55,891 nt of DNA from Clostridiales bacterium UBA1234. GTDB lineage: Bacteria > Bacillota > Clostridia > TANB77 > UBA1234. Positions within the stretch are counted from its first letter, which is position 1, and each line of letters starts with the position of its first letter. Positions 54,276 to 55,891 of the stretch are shown piece by piece. Made by a program: the position numbers and the translations under genes. The notes beneath the pieces are model-generated. The model was not told where the DNA came from. It saw nothing but the letters and a program-made list of their open reading frames with translations, and ran no database searches. The stretch lies in contig DBWQ01000003.1 in NCBI GenBank assembly GCA_002308995.1, positions 47,625 to 103,515 of the forward strand, in the 5' to 3' direction.

Positions 54276-54382
54276 TCCCTTTTGGTCGCAAGTTGAGTCT
54301 TAAATCTATTGTGGCTGAGGGGGTCTAAAAAGGGGGAGCGGCCAAAAAGGAGCGTCCCTCATGGCCGGCCCTAAAAACGGGG

Positions 54383-54430
54383 AAACCCCCGCTAGCAAGT
54401 ACTCGATCTGCTTGCGTAGCGAGGGTTTTT
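54383..54430. terminator. Cassette 3 terminator
   Basis: AAACCCCCGCTAGCAAG / CTTGCGTAGCGAGGGTTTTT. Confidence 0.85.
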
Positions 54431-54436
54431 GAGCTT

Positions 54437-54853
54437 TTAGTCGGACGAGGTGAAGACCGAGATCCGGTCCACATGCCCGTCTTTTCCGTATTTCCCCAGA
54501 ACATGGAATTTCCCGCTGTTGCGGTACTTTTCCATTAGGGAGACGAAGGCACTCTCCATGCCGTTGAGCGTCCGCCAACTGGCGGTGTCAAGGCAAAGAG
54601 AGAGATAATTCTGAGATTCAAAGGCCTCCCCTTTGTGGAACTCGGAAAGCTTCAGCCCCAGGGGCTTCAGCTCGCGGTTCCGCAGGGCGATGGAGCCCTT
54701 CTTTTTCAGCGCCGGAATCAGAATCCGACGCTCGAAAGCCGTGAGCTTCTTCTCCACCTTACGGCGGATCTTTTCGGCTTCCTTCGCCTCTTTGGCGTCG
54801 AAGCACGCGCGGACGGCTTCAGGGGTGGTGGGCTTGCTTGCAGCAAAAAGCAT
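54437..54853 (-). CDS. Cassette 3: basic helical protein of unknown function
   Basis: 138 residues. The first half is lysine/glutamate-rich helix (AKEAEKIRRKVEKKLTAFER); the second is mixed (CLDTASWRTLNGMESAFVSL). Unrecognised. AAGGAG precedes the ATG. GC-rich codons throughout, with CGG as Arg four times (54464, 54572, 54680, 54725), clear foreign codon use. Confidence 0.6.
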   Translation of the reverse strand: MLFAASKPTTPEAVRACFDAKEAKEAEKIRRKVEKKLTAFERRILIPALKKKGSIALRNRELKPLGLKLSEFHKGEAFESQNYLSLCLDTASWRTLNGMESAFVSLMEKYRNSGKFHVLGKYGKDGHVDRISVFTSSD

Positions 54854-54960
54854 AATCTTCTCCTTATCTCATATGGTTAACAAGCTTCCTTGGCGAAAAG
54901 CTGTTGAGCGTACGATTGTTGTTTCCTCCTGTAGAATTTGCCAAGTAACCTTTTCCCCGA

Positions 54961-55001
54961 TATATTGGCGCTTTCGCGTGAACAGTAGCGCTGCCAATAT
55001 A
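54961..55001 (-). promoter_or_regulatory. Inverted repeat in the cassette 3 leader
   Basis: TATATTGGC-GCT pairs with AGCGCTGCCAATATA around a short loop; transcribed leader hairpin or operator. Confidence 0.5.
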
Positions 55002-55027
55002 GTGGTATTAAAAATAGGTCTAGCATT

Positions 55028-55068
55028 ATTGTAGCATAGGGTAGAGAAAATGTCAATATTATGTAAAC
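55028..55068 (-). promoter_or_regulatory. Cassette 3 promoter with ATTATGTAAAC box
   Basis: Reverse strand: TTGACA (55051-55056), 17-base spacer, TACAAT (55028-55033); box ATTATGTAAAC at 55058-55068. Confidence 0.75.
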
Positions 55069-55097
55069 GACATTTGACATTTTTTTCATAAAACGGG

Positions 55098-55147
55098 AAA
55101 AACCCCGCCATACCAGCCATACAAAAGCCAGTATAGTAGGGGTTTTT
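55098..55147. terminator. Cassette 4 terminator
   Basis: AAAAACCCC-GCCATAC / GTATAGTAGGGGTTTTT. Confidence 0.85.
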
Positions 55148-55154
55148 GTTTCGT

Positions 55155-55463
55155 TTAATCGTCTTTTTTCTGAATCAGCTCAAAGGTGTAGGTGCTTCCA
55201 TTTCTTGAAGATTTAATCTGTCCCTTATACTTGTTGACAAGCATCAGTACCGCTTCCGCAGGAAAGACATTTTCATCGCATAAATCAACGATTTCGCTCG
55301 TTTCAACCTTTACCTTGGTAGAAAAATTGGTATTGCGAGCAACCGATAAGATATGCTCGAATAACTTTTCTGTTGCTTCTTCAACAATCTTGAGCTGTTT
55401 TGTCTTTTGTTCTTCATCAAAAATGGCTTTTTCCTCGAAGAATTTCTTCAGTCTTTCTTCCAT
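55155..55463 (-). CDS. Cassette 4: small protein of unknown function
   Basis: 102 residues. A charged N-terminal helix is followed by KVKVETSEIVDLCDENVFPA and SSRNGSTYTFELI, whose strand-helix-strand order recalls the duplicated unit of cassette 2 (KLSVEIPKYIVFSK...GKYRFYIE). GGAGG precedes the ATG. No family recognised. Confidence 0.6.
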   Translation of the reverse strand: MEERLKKFFEEKAIFDEEQKTKQLKIVEEATEKLFEHILSVARNTNFSTKVKVETSEIVDLCDENVFPAEAVLMLVNKYKGQIKSSRNGSTYTFELIQKKDD

Positions 55464-55549
55464 CTGGTTTTCCTCCGTTATGATGTATCTTTTGTTTTTA
55501 CCATGGCTAGGAAGTGATTAGCTTATGGCAGCCCTTAGAGCATTGCAAC

Positions 55550-55670
55550 GTACACTACAACTGTACGTTTTGCTACCTTCGAACAAGATGATGATAGCCT
55601 TTTCAACAAACTCCTTTGGACAAGGGGTGTTATATCATAAAATAGGAGAATAGTCAACTGTTATGTTAAC
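55550..55670 (-). promoter_or_regulatory. Cassette 4 promoter, box and leader palindrome
   Basis: Reverse strand: TTGACT (55652-55657), 17-base spacer, TATAAC (55629-55634), box TTATGTTAAC (55661-55670). The leader contains CGTACA-CTACAAC-TGTACG; its core GTACACTACAACTG (55550-55563) recurs in the cassette 1 leader at 53384-53397. Confidence 0.75.
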
Positions 55671-55693
55671 TTAAAAACAAACATCCAAAAATC

Positions 55694-55720
55694 TTGCTTT
55701 TTTTCGCTTTTTGTTATAAT
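55694..55720 (+). promoter_or_regulatory. Possible ppdK promoter
   Basis: TTGCTT (55694-55699) and TATAAT (55715-55720) with a short 15-base spacer. Confidence 0.45.
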
Positions 55721-55808
55721 ATATCTAGAGTATTATAGACTAAAAATTTATAATCAAAAGTCGCCTATAGAGGGCGGCGAAACAGATTAAATTCAAGGAG
55801 GAATTATA

Positions 55809-55891
55809 ATGAGCAATAAGTATGTGTATCTTTTTAGCGAAGGAAATGCTAAAATGAGAGAATTACTTGGTGGTAAAGGTGCTAACCTTGC
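55809..55891 (+). CDS. ppdK: Pyruvate phosphate dikinase, N-terminal fragment
   Basis: The first 27 codons, MSNKYVYLFSEGNAKMRELL then GGKGANL, match the conserved start of pyruvate phosphate dikinase, which interconverts pyruvate and PEP using ATP and phosphate. AAGGAGG precedes the ATG. The gene runs off the right edge. Native codon use resumes here after the cassette block. Confidence 0.9.
   Translation, partial: MSNKYVYLFSEGNAKMRELLGGKGANL

Noticed and set aside
54306..54578. Alternative reverse-strand gene overlapping the cassette 3 terminator
   Set aside because: It overlaps cassette 3 in another frame, crosses the terminator and lacks a ribosome site.
1..55891. tRNA genes, including a possible suppressor tRNA for CGG
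   Set aside because: I saw no cloverleaf with a GTTCGANTC-type T-loop. The decoding tRNA, if it exists, must lie elsewhere in the genome.
1..55891. CRISPR arrays, insertion sequences, phage structural genes or rRNA
   Set aside because: No regularly spaced direct repeats, transposases, integrases or capsid/tail genes recognised in the window.

Overview
The window (about 56 kb, A+T-rich) reads as the chromosome of an endospore-forming member of the Clostridia, probably an uncultured gut lineage. Evidence: spoVB, a BofC-like gene, spoVM and yqfC/yqfD; SLH-domain surface proteins; ThyX; a glycyl T-box; and Firmicutes gene order (rpsO-pnp; spoVM-rpmB-recG; queA-tgt; yqfC-yqfD-...-ybeY-...-cdd-era-yqzL-recO-glyS).

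Layout: 1-2.9 kb, trmL (partial), rpsO, pnp. 3-9.5 kb, a large SLH protein, a P-loop/Asp23-like fusion, spoVB and a BofC-like protein. 9.5-17.2 kb, a ClpE-like unfoldase, a double-domain ThyX, nth, a tiny membrane protein, spoVM, rpmB, recG and a DUF1540 protein. 17-30 kb, a GT2 transferase, fba, a pilin-like protein, lepA, a PLC-like protein, rlmB, a HelD-like helicase, a Nudix protein and an SLH/beta-helix protein. 30-43 kb, S1, typA, a HigBA-type toxin-antitoxin pair, queA, tgt, Smr, rpmE, mfd, a foldase and a SpoU methylase. 43-53 kb, the sporulation/era/recO/glyS cluster and an ATP-grasp protein. 53-55.7 kb, four reverse-strand single-gene cassettes with higher GC and foreign codon use. 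The 3' end holds the start of ppdK.

The outstanding result is a recoding signal. Five genes (spoVB, a 48-residue membrane protein next to spoVM, recG, a HelD-like helicase, and recO, which has two sites) cannot be read in one frame. At all six breaks the zero frame shows a CGG codon followed by T. Skipping the C, or reading CGGT as one four-base codon, restores the frame and puts glycine there. Where I can compare with family sequences, glycine is the conserved residue at four of the six sites. Reading every CGG triplet in the other native genes by eye, I found none in frame. CGG therefore appears unassigned as a sense codon in this genome and is kept only as a CGGT +1 frameshift or quadruplet-codon signal. 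The cassette block at 53-55 kb breaks the rule: it uses CGG as ordinary arginine at least seven times, never followed by T, which marks it as foreign.

Secondary observations: a two-copy intergenic hairpin repeat whose stems covary, two larger imperfect palindromes (about 250 and 216 bp), a pnp leader hairpin, a terminator overlapping the yqfC start, and a cassette array whose four promoters share an ATTATGTTAAC-type box.
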